From positions 1 to 16,535 of the forward strand of contig JACQHU010000010.1 in assembly GCA_016198805.1 (NCBI GenBank): DNA of 16,535 nt. The letters are read 5' to 3'. The stretch's first letter is position 1; each line of letters opens with the position of its first letter. Position numbers and translations under genes: made by a program. Source of the DNA: Armatimonadota bacterium. Lineage in GTDB: Bacteria > Sysuimicrobiota > Sysuimicrobiia > Sysuimicrobiales > Humicultoraceae. Of the stretch, positions 6,048 to 14,100 are shown piece by piece. Under the pieces are notes generated by a model. The model searched no databases and had not been told where the DNA came from. It was given only the letters and a program-made list of their open reading frames with translations.

Positions 6048-6707
6048 CTACAGCACCGTGGCCTGCACGATAGTGCCTCCGGCGTAGCGGGCGATCCGCG
6101 CCGCGGCGCGCCCCGCATGCGCCTTCAGCACGGCCGGCTCGATCCGGCGCGGCGCGTAGACGAGCATCAGGCAGCGGCGGGTCGCCAGCGTGATCATCGT
6201 GCGCTGCGAGTCAGTGGTGGGGCTCCCGCACGGCCCCCGGTCGTCGGCGGCGGTGAGCCGCCCTTCGACGCTGTACCAGCCCTTCCCGATGGCCTCGTAG
6301 CCTTCGCCGGGCCCGCCGCGCCGAAGCGTGATGTCACCGGCAACCTGACCCAGGTCGTGCAGCCCGATGGGGAGCAAAAACTCCAGCGAGCAGAGGTTGT
6401 TGATGTCCACCAGCGAGTTGATCTTTGGCAGCCCGTCCCCGCGCAGGACCCGGCGCAGCAGGGCCTCGGAGGACGGCCGCAGTTTCGTGGGGTCCACGCC
6501 GATCCCGCGGTAGAGCTCGCGGGCCGGCTGGAGGCCGTCGATCTGCGCCGGCTCCCGGCCGGCGAATTCTGCGCGGAGCCGCGCGGCGGTCGCCTCAATC
6601 TCGGACCACAGGGCAGGATCATGGTCCACGACGGTGACGCCCTCCGCCTCCACGACGCCCAGGCGAAGGTGGGGAGCGACCGATGGCTCGATGTTGACCG
6701 ACGTCAT
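6048..6707 (-). CDS. Free-standing B3/B4 domain protein (PheRS-beta-like)
   Basis: A 219-aa protein resembling the B3/B4 domain of the phenylalanyl-tRNA synthetase beta subunit, found alone in many bacteria (COG3382-type). In the synthetase this domain edits mischarged Tyr-tRNA(Phe). The role of the solo form is not well defined. Seen: a helical N-terminal part (EIEATAARLRAEFAG), the core LPKINSLVDINNLCSLEFLLPIGLHDL with 'GDITLRRGGPGEGYEAIG', then AADDRGPCGSPTTDSQRTMIT, which carries the GSPTTDS signature I associate with this family, and a C-terminal helix (ILKAHAG-like region RAAARIARYAGG). The ATG at 6707 has GGAGGAGG 10 nt upstream. The longer open frame to 7202 is antisense to a real lipoprotein gene. 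It heads a two-gene run with the alcohol dehydrogenase. Confidence 0.82.
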   Translation of the reverse strand: MTSVNIEPSVAPHLRLGVVEAEGVTVVDHDPALWSEIEATAARLRAEFAGREPAQIDGLQPARELYRGIGVDPTKLRPSSEALLRRVLRGDGLPKINSLVDINNLCSLEFLLPIGLHDLGQVAGDITLRRGGPGEGYEAIGKGWYSVEGRLTAADDRGPCGSPTTDSQRTMITLATRRCLMLVYAPRRIEPAVLKAHAGRAAARIARYAGGTIVQATVL

Positions 6708-6804
6708 CGCCTGCCCGCCTCCTCCGCCATCATGCCCCGCTGGAGCAGCGGGGGCAAGGGCGGGACGGCAGGCGCCGGGGCCATCTCCGGCGTAGAGGAG
6801 AGTT
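6708..6804. promoter_or_regulatory. Divergent intergenic region with strong hairpin at 6735-6753
   Basis: These 97 bp separate the B3/B4 gene (-) from the lipoprotein gene (+) and must hold both promoters, though I see no clear -10/-35 pair. They contain CCCCGCTG-GAG-CAGCGGGG, a perfect 8-bp inverted repeat with a 3-nt centre. As DNA it could be an operator. As RNA it would be a stable stem-loop in either 5' leader. Confidence 0.5.
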
Positions 6805-7359
6805 GTGGCCCGCTGCCTGCTGGCTCCCATCGGCCTGGTGCTCCTGTCGGCGCTCGCTCTTTCCGGCTGCTCCCGCCAGGCCGGCCCGACGCTCGTGCCG
6901 TACACCAGCCCGGAGCACGGCTTCACCATCGCCCGGCCCTCATCGTGGCCGCAAGCCGATACGGACCAAGGCCGCCGCGTCTGGTTTCTTCCTTCTCCCA
7001 TGTCTCCCAACGAGTACCCTGAAAACACGGCCACCGAGTTTCTCGTGGTGATGACCCGCACGGAAGGCGGACCGCTCCCGGAGAACGAAGTCAGGCGGCT
7101 GGCCATGACCCTGCTGCCGATGCACGGCGTGTCAGGATTCCAGCGCATGGGTTCCAGCACGGACCAGGTCGCCTGGTACCGGTTCGAGCTCACCGGCTCC
7201 ACCCGCGGACGCGAGTGGGCGTCGGTCGGGCTCCTGGTGACGGGCCCGCAGCGCCTGCACTACGTGGTCTGCGCCGCGCCTCTCTCGGAGTGGCGGACGA
7301 GGCAGAAGCTCTGCGACGAGATGTTACGTTCATTCACGCCCGGTGATCTGACGCGATGA
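6805..7359 (+). CDS. Lipoprotein, PsbP-like fold suspected
   Basis: A 184-aa lipoprotein. The signal sequence ends in lipobox LSGC with the lipidated Cys at residue 22. The mature part starts with YTSPEHGFTIARPSSW, the 'GF.I..P..W' opening typical of PsbP/Mog1-like small alpha-beta domains, and continues with alternating strands and a final helix (SEWRTRQKLCDEMLRSFTP), also usual for that fold. The start is GTG at 6805 with GAGGAG four bases upstream. Such lipoproteins are common and of uncertain role; envelope stress or binding to a partner complex is possible. A CNB protein follows 60 nt downstream on the same strand. Confidence 0.72.
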   Translation: MARCLLAPIGLVLLSALALSGCSRQAGPTLVPYTSPEHGFTIARPSSWPQADTDQGRRVWFLPSPMSPNEYPENTATEFLVVMTRTEGGPLPENEVRRLAMTLLPMHGVSGFQRMGSSTDQVAWYRFELTGSTRGREWASVGLLVTGPQRLHYVVCAAPLSEWRTRQKLCDEMLRSFTPGDLTR

Positions 7360-7372
7360 CCCCCGCCGGGGG
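7360..7372 (+). other. GC-rich intercistronic hairpin
   Basis: CCCCC-GCC-GGGGG starts at the base after the lipoprotein stop (TGA, 7357-7359). It has a 5-bp stem and 3-nt loop and is not followed by T residues. It could stabilise the upstream message or attenuate read-through into the CNB gene. Confidence 0.4.
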
Positions 7373-7419
7373 AGCAGACCGGCAGGACCACCGAAAATGT
7401 CGAACCCGGGGCGATAACC

Positions 7420-7848
7420 ATGACGATGACAAAGAAGCGGAAGGTCGAACTGGTGCGCGGCGTGCCGCTCTTTGCCGGCATGACCGACCGCTCTCTCCAG
7501 GCGATCGCCTCACGGGCTCAGGACATCGAGTTCGCGGCGGGTCAGTATATCGTCCGGCAGGGGCAGATCGGGACCGGGTTCTACCTGATCGTCAGTGGGC
7601 GCGCCCGCGTCGTCCGCGGCGGCCAGGCGCTGGCTCACCTGGGTCCGGGCGACTTTTTCGGGGAGCTCTCAGTCCTGGATCAGCAGCCGCGCACAGCCCA
7701 TGTGGTCGCGCACGAGCCCACGGTCTGCCTGGGCCTGGCCTCCTGGGACTTCGCCAGGCTGCTGGAGCGGAATCCCAAGATCACCCTCGCCCTGCTGCGT
7801 GAGGTGGCACGGCGCCTGCGCGCGACCAGCGAGTCCCACCGCCACTAG
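7420..7848 (+). CDS. Single-domain cyclic nucleotide-binding protein, intact ligand pocket
   Basis: A 142-aa protein consisting of one CAP-ED (cyclic nucleotide-binding) domain with no DNA-binding helix-turn-helix after it. The phosphate-binding cassette is GDFFGELSVLDQQPRTAHV (residues 77-95). It keeps Glu82 and Arg91, the pair that grips the ribose and cyclic phosphate in CAP and PKA, plus Thr92. The N-terminal helix LFAGMTDRSLQAIASRA and the C-terminal helix FARLLERNPKITLALLREVARRLR complete the domain. The ATG at 7420 lacks a strong Shine-Dalgarno; a weak GGGG precedes it. Having no output domain, it may act by protein-protein contact. It converges on the FAD oxidoreductase, whose operon contains a second CNB protein. 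Confidence 0.88.
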   Translation: MTMTKKRKVELVRGVPLFAGMTDRSLQAIASRAQDIEFAAGQYIVRQGQIGTGFYLIVSGRARVVRGGQALAHLGPGDFFGELSVLDQQPRTAHVVAHEPTVCLGLASWDFARLLERNPKITLALLREVARRLRATSESHRH

Positions 7849-7876
7849 GCCAGTCCCGCGTCCTGGCCGGCGCCAG
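7848..7876. terminator. Hairpins between convergent genes
   Basis: GGCCAG-9 nt-CTGGCC (7848-7868) overlaps an alternative hairpin CTGGC-CGGC-GCCAG (7863-7876). Together they nearly fill the 32-bp gap between the CNB stop and the oxidoreductase stop. There is no T tract on either strand, so a classical intrinsic terminator is doubtful. Confidence 0.35.
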
Positions 7877-7880
7877 ATCC

Positions 7881-9371
7881 TCAGATCAGGCCCGCCAGCA
7901 GCGCCGTCAGCTCGGTCTGGTACCGGGTGCCTTCGTAGGTATTCAGCGGATTCGCCGGCAGCGCGTGCTCGCCGACCCGTCCCTCCCGCCGGATGTAGAC
8001 CGTCGGATGGTGCTCGCCGCTGGCGTCTGTCTCCACCGCCATCGCCACGGCGTCCGGTCCTTCGGCGTCGACGAACGCGGCCAGCGGGACGATCCCATCG
8101 TCGACGCACCCGGCTGCAGGATCGAACATCACCAGCCGCGCCAGGTAGCCCTGCTGATTCCACAACTCCGGCGCCCTGGTCGCTTCCGACAGCAGATACG
8201 GGACGATCTCTTCGCGGCGGAGCGGCGGCCGGGGGATCTGGACGCCGAAGTGGGTGCGGGCCAGGTGGATGGCGAGGACACGGGCATTGTGGCGGAACCC
8301 CGCCACCCCTGCTGAGTTGCCGGCCGATCCGTGCTTGCGCAGCCCGATGGCGCCCTGTGTGATGGCTCCCGCAAAGTAGATTCCTGGGACGGTCGCGCTC
8401 TCCCACCAGGCGGTCTGCCTGGGCAGCCGACCCTGGCTGAACGTCGCCACCCCGATCGATGGCAGGTCCCGCAGCGGCGTGCCGAACCCGGTGGCCGCGA
8501 TGACCTGATCCATCACGAACTCGATGTGGCCGGTCCGCTCGCCGGAGGTCACCACCTTCCACCCCCCGGCGGCGCGCTCGACCCGGTCGATCGAGGCGTC
8601 CAGGATAAAGACCCCGCCGCCCATGATATGGTCCTCATAGGGCACCAGGTACTTGGCCCGGACTCCCGCGCCGGCACTCAGCACCGAGATCAGCGGCGGG
8701 CGCGGGGATCCCAGGATGATCTGCCTGGCCCACGGCAGGAGCGCATCGGCCACCTCAAACCCGGAATTGCGTTTGCCGACCAGAAAGACCCGCTTGCCCG
8801 CGTACTCCCTGGCCGGTCTGGTCTCCACGTAGTGCGGCGCATCCTCCAGCCCGGGAATCGGCGGCTTCCACGGCTCGGCCATGCCCACGGCGACGACGAC
8901 GACCCGGCTCCGGTACTCGCCGTCGGAGGTCACCAGCACGAAGCCGTCGTCCTCGCGGCGCATGGCCTCCCACCGGCACTGGTACTGGACCTGAATGCTG
9001 GCGCGCTCGGCGAAAGCCTGCAATCCGGCGGCCATCTCCGCGCGCGAGGGGAAGTACGACACACCATCCATGAACTCGGGAACCAGCGAGCGGTGCTCGG
9101 GTTCATCGCCCAACAGGCTGTTCCAGTCGTACCACTCGTACGGGCGCGTCCGGCGTTCGGCGATCGCATAGGGCTTCGACCAGGTGTTGAGCCGCTGGAA
9201 GAGCGGGTAGCGGCGGAACATCCCGCCGGGCCCGGCGTCCTCCGAGATCACGGCGTGCTCAACCCCAAGCCGGCGCAGCAAGTAGCTGACCTGCAATCCG
9301 CCCGGCCCGCTGCCGACCACGACCAGCGGGTACCGCCCCGGAGGAAACGGGCGGGCGTCTAGCTCCGCCAT
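7881..9371 (-). CDS. FAD-dependent oxidoreductase, monooxygenase/thioredoxin-reductase-like
   Basis: A 496-aa two-dinucleotide-domain flavoprotein. The FAD Rossmann motif GSGPGG is at residues 20-25, ATGF at 293-296, and GIYFAGAITQGAIGL at 330-344 is the C-terminal FAD motif. Before the second domain the segment HYVETRPAREYAGKRV resembles the linker of flavin monooxygenase-like enzymes. The second nucleotide motif reads GKRNSG (199-204) instead of GxGxxG. No CxxC redox pair is present, so it is not a true thioredoxin reductase. A C-terminal extension of about 110 residues is unassigned. The ATG at 9371 lies within the 3' end of the CNB gene (13-nt overlap) and has no Shine-Dalgarno, so translation probably depends on the upstream gene. 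The substrate is unknown. Confidence 0.82.
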   Translation of the reverse strand: MAELDARPFPPGRYPLVVVGSGPGGLQVSYLLRRLGVEHAVISEDAGPGGMFRRYPLFQRLNTWSKPYAIAERRTRPYEWYDWNSLLGDEPEHRSLVPEFMDGVSYFPSRAEMAAGLQAFAERASIQVQYQCRWEAMRREDDGFVLVTSDGEYRSRVVVVAVGMAEPWKPPIPGLEDAPHYVETRPAREYAGKRVFLVGKRNSGFEVADALLPWARQIILGSPRPPLISVLSAGAGVRAKYLVPYEDHIMGGGVFILDASIDRVERAAGGWKVVTSGERTGHIEFVMDQVIAATGFGTPLRDLPSIGVATFSQGRLPRQTAWWESATVPGIYFAGAITQGAIGLRKHGSAGNSAGVAGFRHNARVLAIHLARTHFGVQIPRPPLRREEIVPYLLSEATRAPELWNQQGYLARLVMFDPAAGCVDDGIVPLAAFVDAEGPDAVAMAVETDASGEHHPTVYIRREGRVGEHALPANPLNTYEGTRYQTELTALLAGLI

Positions 9372-9781
9372 AGGTTGGCGTTCCGAAGCCGGCGGGCTTG
9401 TGCCTGAAGCATGCGGTACATCACGCGCGGGTACATGATGAGGAACGCTTCCACTTCTGGCGCGCCGAGGACCACGCACCGCAGCGGCCGCAGCGCCACC
9501 ACGTCGGCCGTCGGCGGCTCGCCGAGCAGCACCGAGACCTCGCCGAAGAACTCGCCCCGGCCGAGTGTGGCGCGGGTCTGGCCGTCGATGCGCACGGCGG
9601 CCTCGCCGTCGAGGATCACGTAGAAGTTTGACCCCGAAAACCCCTGCCGGAGGATCCGCTGGCCCTCGGTGAACCACTCTTCCTCGAAGATGTGCGAGGC
9701 GGCCTCTAGTTGAGGCCGCCTGAGGTCGGCAAAGAGCGCCAGCTGTGCCATGATGTCGACGATCTCGTTTCGTTCCGCCAT
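9359..9781 (-). CDS. Single-domain cyclic nucleotide-binding-like protein, ligand Arg missing
   Basis: A 140-aa CAP-ED domain with no helix-turn-helix. The fold landmarks are present: LFADLRRPQLEAAS, GSNFYVILDGEAAVRI and GRGEFFGEVSVLLGEPPTADV (74-94). Glu81 is kept, but the Arg that contacts the cyclic phosphate is replaced by Pro90 (GEPPTA versus PRTA in the homologue at 7420). Binding of cAMP or cGMP in the normal way is therefore doubtful. The ATG at 9781 has GGAGG with 8-nt spacing. It starts 27 bp after the beta-propeller gene ends and overlaps the oxidoreductase start by 13 nt, so it is likely made in fixed ratio with the enzyme and may be its regulatory subunit. Confidence 0.85.
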   Translation of the reverse strand: MAERNEIVDIMAQLALFADLRRPQLEAASHIFEEEWFTEGQRILRQGFSGSNFYVILDGEAAVRIDGQTRATLGRGEFFGEVSVLLGEPPTADVVALRPLRCVVLGAPEVEAFLIMYPRVMYRMLQAQARRLRNANLWRS

Positions 9782-9808
9782 CTCGCCCGCCTCCGGTGGT
9801 TCAGCCCT

Positions 9809-10999
9809 TCAGCGCACGAGCCGGACACCCAGGGTATGAGGATCGCTGGGCGACGCCGGACTCTGGTCGCCGATCGGCGCGAACCCGGTCCGCCGTCCGA
9901 CCCGCCCGTCCTCGCTCACCGCCAGGACGGCCACGCCGGGCGTTTCGCCCTTCGCCGTCGGGCCTCCTGTCAGGTTGTTCGGTCCACGCAGCGCGACGAA
10001 GACATGGTGGCCGCTCGGGGAGAGCGCCATGATATCGGGGGCGGCCCCGACCCCGGTGATCAGTCCAGATGCGACGTCCCGATTGGTGTTGATCACCACG
10101 ATGTTGTGGTCGGCCCGGTTGCCCATCCACAGGTACCGCCCGCCGCCCGTCGCCACCAGGCCGTGGCCGTCCGAGCCGCTCCAGGTCAGACGGACGTGCT
10201 TGAGGATGGTATCGGACGCAGCGTCCAGCACGTAGAGATCGGAGGAGGTCGCGGTGCCGGAATTGATGTAGACTTTGTCACCGATGCCGATCCCGCCGCA
10301 CCCCGCCGGTGCGACCTCGCCCCGTCCGTAGGTCTTCACCACCCGCATGGGGCTCGCGCGATAGTCCACGACGTACAGCCCGCCGCCCCGCACGGTCGCG
10401 TAGGCCTTCCCCCGGTAGAGCACCGGGCAGATGGGCGCGTTGTCCGGGTGGGCAGCGTCCTCCATCGCGCCGAGGTTCAGGTCGTCGGCGCGAGCGTAGG
10501 TGAAGCGCTCCGCGGCGAAGTCCGCGCGGATCCGGGCCAGGCGCTTGCCGTTCTGGTTAGCGGCCAGGATCAGCGGGTCGTCGGGGGCAGCGGTGGCGTG
10601 GTGCGCCTGTTCGCCGACGTCGATGCTCGCGACGATCCGGCGGTCTCCTGTGCGCATGATGTACACATGCCCGGTGGCGACGTTGGCGATGATCGCGTGG
10701 CTGTGAGTGCTGTTGAACTCGACCATGTGGGGGCGCACGCCGGGTCCGTCGCCGACGCCGGTGGCAGCTGCGGTCAGATCGACGACGAGGGGGGTTCCCG
10801 CTTGGCCGGCTTCGAGACGCGCTCCGTCGAGGATGAATAGCCGGGCTCCGCCACGGCCGGCGTCGGCCTGGTCGATGGTCCACACCTCATAGCGTGTCGA
10901 GGGGACCTGACTGCTCGTGCGCTGCGGGCCGATCAGGACAATCGAGAGGACAAGCGCGGACAGCGCTGCGACTACCGTGAGGAAACGCCACACTCCCAT
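9809..10999 (-). CDS. Secreted or membrane-anchored beta-propeller protein (YVTN/WD40-like)
   Basis: A 396-aa extracytoplasmic protein. Residues 8-27 form a hydrophobic signal or anchor (FLTVVAALSALVLSIVLIG). The rest has repeated blade-like units: HSHAIIANVATGHVYIMRTGDRRIVASIDVG-type strands near 110-130, KAYATVRGGGLYVVDY, KVYINSGT...DLYVLDAASDTILKHV, and GRYLWMGNRADHNIVVINTNRD. This pattern is typical of YVTN/PQQ-like seven-bladed propellers, which bind ligands or partner proteins and often lack enzyme activity. The ATG at 10999 has GGAGGT 7 nt upstream and an extended -10 promoter. It leads the operon with the CNB-like protein and FAD oxidoreductase, but being exported it cannot touch them directly. 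Confidence 0.78.
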   Translation of the reverse strand: MGVWRFLTVVAALSALVLSIVLIGPQRTSSQVPSTRYEVWTIDQADAGRGGARLFILDGARLEAGQAGTPLVVDLTAAATGVGDGPGVRPHMVEFNSTHSHAIIANVATGHVYIMRTGDRRIVASIDVGEQAHHATAAPDDPLILAANQNGKRLARIRADFAAERFTYARADDLNLGAMEDAAHPDNAPICPVLYRGKAYATVRGGGLYVVDYRASPMRVVKTYGRGEVAPAGCGGIGIGDKVYINSGTATSSDLYVLDAASDTILKHVRLTWSGSDGHGLVATGGGRYLWMGNRADHNIVVINTNRDVASGLITGVGAAPDIMALSPSGHHVFVALRGPNNLTGGPTAKGETPGVAVLAVSEDGRVGRRTGFAPIGDQSPASPSDPHTLGVRLVR

Positions 11000-11118
11000 C
11001 TCTCACACCTCCATCGTGAGGCACGGTCACTACTATACCAAGTCCACGCGGGGGACGACCGGCTGCGGCACGACCTCCCGTTCCAACCCCGGCACGCTGC
11101 CAGGCGGGCCGCGGCTGC
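11000..11118 (-). promoter_or_regulatory. Intergenic region with extended -10 promoter (11032-11040)
   Basis: On the minus strand TGG-TATAGT (11040-11032) is an extended -10 element, five of six bases matching TATAAT with the TGn motif. It would start transcription near 11025, about 25 nt before the propeller ATG, leaving GGAGGT in the leader. No convincing -35 is seen, as expected for extended -10 promoters. The rest of the 119 bp, next to the cyclase stop, shows a short GCCGCGGC palindrome (11108-11115) but no clear terminator. Confidence 0.5.
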
Positions 11119-14100
11119 CTAGGCGCCAGAGCGGGCCCGACTCAGCGCGGCATCCACCAGGCCGAGATGCCAGGCGGCCCCCAGCGTGGCGAACACGCCC
11201 CGCGCCTCCTCCCAGGCGGCGGACGCGGGCTCAAGCGCCCCGGCTGCCCGATGGGCCTCGCCCAGGAGCAGCAGCGACTGGCCGTGTTCGAAGGGCTGGG
11301 GCATCGGCATCTGCGCCTTCAGCCCGACCGCCTCTTGGGCCGCCTCGACCGCCTCCCGCGCCTCGCCTCGCTGGAGAGCCAGGCGCGCCCGCGTACGCCG
11401 CACGCGGATGCGCGTGGTGATGTGCCCGATGGCCGCAGCCGTCTCTTCGGCCGCGCGTCCCAGCGTCTCGGCAGGCCCGGCCTCTCCCATCGATGCGTAG
11501 AATTCGCTGGCGAAGCCGTTGGCCTGGCAGCCGCAGACAATGCATCGGAGGGCGTCCCGCGCGGCCAGCGCCCGCTCCATCGATGCGCGGGCCGCGACGT
11601 GGTCGCCCAGCATCCACTGGCACCGTGCCAGATCGTGGTTGAGCCAGATGGGGGCGTGGAATCTGGGCTTGACCAGCGCCTCCTCGAAGATCTGCCGGGC
11701 CTCCTCCGCCTGCCCGCGCGCCATGGCCAAGTTTCCGCGGAAGTACGGCAAGACGATGAGGAACCCGTATTCCTGGATCCGCTCCTCCCGAGCCGTGATC
11801 AACTCAAACGCACGGGAGAGATGCCGGTCGGCGTCCGGCCACCGGCCTATCAGAAACATCGCCCATCCCAGGAGCGTGCGCAGCCGCGCCTCGTCGCCGG
11901 TCAGTTCGTGGGCCTCGGCCCTCCGCAGCGCGTCGGCGGCCATTCGAAGCATGTTGTCGTCGACGAGTCCTCGTGTCCAGGAGTCGCTAAGCAGCGTCAT
12001 GGTGGCTTCGGTCAGAAGCCCCTCTTCTCCAGACCGCTCGGCCTCCGCCGCCCATTCCCGGATCATCCGCGTGCCCTCGTCGCCCAACAACGGCAACAGC
12101 GCCGGATGCGATAGGGCGTAGTACGCGCGGGCGCGGTCCAGTAGCGTGCCGCGGCGGTTGGCGATCTCGACTGCCTGCCGGGCATCATCGGCTGCCTCGG
12201 CGAACCGTGTTTCGGACGGCAGCAGCAGGACCCGCGACCGCACCCGCAGCCACTCGCCTTCAAGCAGGTGGTCGGCCGGGATCAGGCTCTTGGCCCGCTC
12301 CAGCATGGCGAAGGCCTGGTCGGGCCGGTTCTCCAGCGCCTTGCACTCCGCGGCCGCCAGCATGGCCCGGGCAGCCCTGAGCGGCTCCGCTGCCGGATCG
12401 AGGTGATCAACGACGTACTGCCAGGCCTCGGCACGGTGTCTGACGTCGCGGCCCTGGATATGCGGGTAGATGTCCCCCAGGGCCTCACAGGCCTCGACCT
12501 GGCTGGCCACCTGCCCGGTCTCCTCAGCGAGGGCACGCGCCTGCTCGAGCAACTCCATCGCCTCGCGCGTGGCGTACCGCCTGATGGCGTCCTTGCCAGC
12601 GGTGAGAAGATACGGCAGCGCCTGGCCGGGACTGCCGCCCAGCGCGTAGTGCATCCCGATGACCTTGGCCAGTTCCTGCGACTGCCCGGGGTAGACGCGC
12701 TCGATCGTCGCGGCCACCTGGCGGTGGAGTGCCACCTGTTGCTTGCTCAGTAGGCTCGAGGACGCGACTTCCCTCAGGAGCGGATGGGCGAAGGTGTACT
12801 CAGGATCCGCCGCCAGCGGGTCCTGGCGCCTGAGCAGATAGGCGTCTTCCAGTTGCTGGAGTCCTGCCGGGACGTCGACCTCCGGGCAGAGCGCAGCGAT
12901 CAGCGACTGCCGGAACAACGCCCCGACGACCGCCGCCCGCTGGACCACCGCCCGGAGGTCCGGCGGCAGCCGGTCCAGACGCGCCAGGAGCGCGCCCTGG
13001 ACGCTGTCGGGGAGCACGCTCTCCACCGACCCCCGCACCTGCCAGCGCCCGCGGTCGTCGAGGATCAATGTGCCCCGGCTGCGCAGCGTTGCAACGATCT
13101 CGCTGAGGTAGAAGGGATTGCCGCCGGCCTTCGTGACGATGGCCCGCTCGACATCGTCCGCCAGCGGCCCGCCCACGATCGCCTGCAGCAACGTGCGGGC
13201 ATCGTCGTCCGACAGCGGATCGAGCTGCAGTGCGTGCACCGCGGTGCGGCGGCCCCACGCCGGCGGGTCCTCCCCAGCGCGGAGCGTGCCGATGAGCAGC
13301 AGAGGCGTCTCGTGCAACCGCTCGACGATGAACGGCAGCACCTCGCGCGTGCCGGCATCAGCCCACTGCAGATCCTCAATCCACACGACCGTCGTGCGTG
13401 TCAGCATCTTGCGGATGGCCTCCGCGGCCATGACCAGGGCAGTCTCACGGCTGACGCCGTCGTCGGGCGGTACGTCGGCAAGGTTGAACAGGCGGCTCAG
13501 CACGACCGCCGCCTGCGCCGACCGTTCGCCCAGGGGGATCCGGGCCTCGACCTCCTGGACGGTCACCGGACCGTGCAGCCCGGCGAATTGTCTGAACAGA
13601 TCCGCCAGGGGTGCCAGGCTTCTCCCGCCGTAGCGTGGGCAGGCAGTCTGCAACAGCGCTGCGTCGCCGGGCAGCTGGCGGAGGTACTCCTCCACCAGGC
13701 GCGTCTTGCCGACCCCCGCATCGCCGATGACCATGACGACCTGCGCCCGGCCCCGCAGGACGCGGGCGAACAGATCGTTGAGCAGGCTGAGGTCCTGCTC
13801 GCGGTCTACGAACGGCGGACGCGCGATCGGTTCGGCTCGTTCTCGCTCGCCGAGCACCTCGTACACCGCCACGGGCTCGGCCTTGCCCTTCATGACTATT
13901 GGTTCCCAGGCCTTGCACACGAATGCGCCGCGCACCAGGTGGGACACGGCGTCGGAGATCAGCACCCCGCCCTCAGGCGCGGCACGCTGCAGGCGCGAGG
14001 CGAGATTCACCGTGTCGCCCATCACCGTCCACTGCTGGTGACCGGCCGGACCCACCTGACCCCAGATCACCGGCCCGCTGTGAATGCCGATGCGCAGCCG

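Noticed and set aside
6708..6733. Nine-codon leader peptide (MMAEEAGRR) whose TGA overlaps the B3/B4 ATG
   Set aside because: It has no Shine-Dalgarno and its codons are simply the GGAGGAGG of the next gene; chance is likely.
5373..7022. 549-aa plus-strand ORF
   Set aside because: Antisense to the alcohol dehydrogenase and B3/B4 genes, both of which have clear family motifs; composition is Arg/His/Pro-rich.
6708..7202. N-terminal extension of the B3/B4 protein
   Set aside because: The extra 165 codons lie antisense to the lipoprotein gene and precede a start with a strong Shine-Dalgarno at 6707.
9372..9677. N-terminal extension of the FAD oxidoreductase
   Set aside because: It is a different frame of the CNB gene and reads as Arg/Gly-rich; FAD enzymes start shortly before the GxGxxG strand.
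8331..10840. 343-aa and 376-aa plus-strand ORFs (8331-9362 and 9710-10840)
   Set aside because: Antisense to the oxidoreductase, CNB and propeller genes; Arg/Gly/His-rich without motifs.
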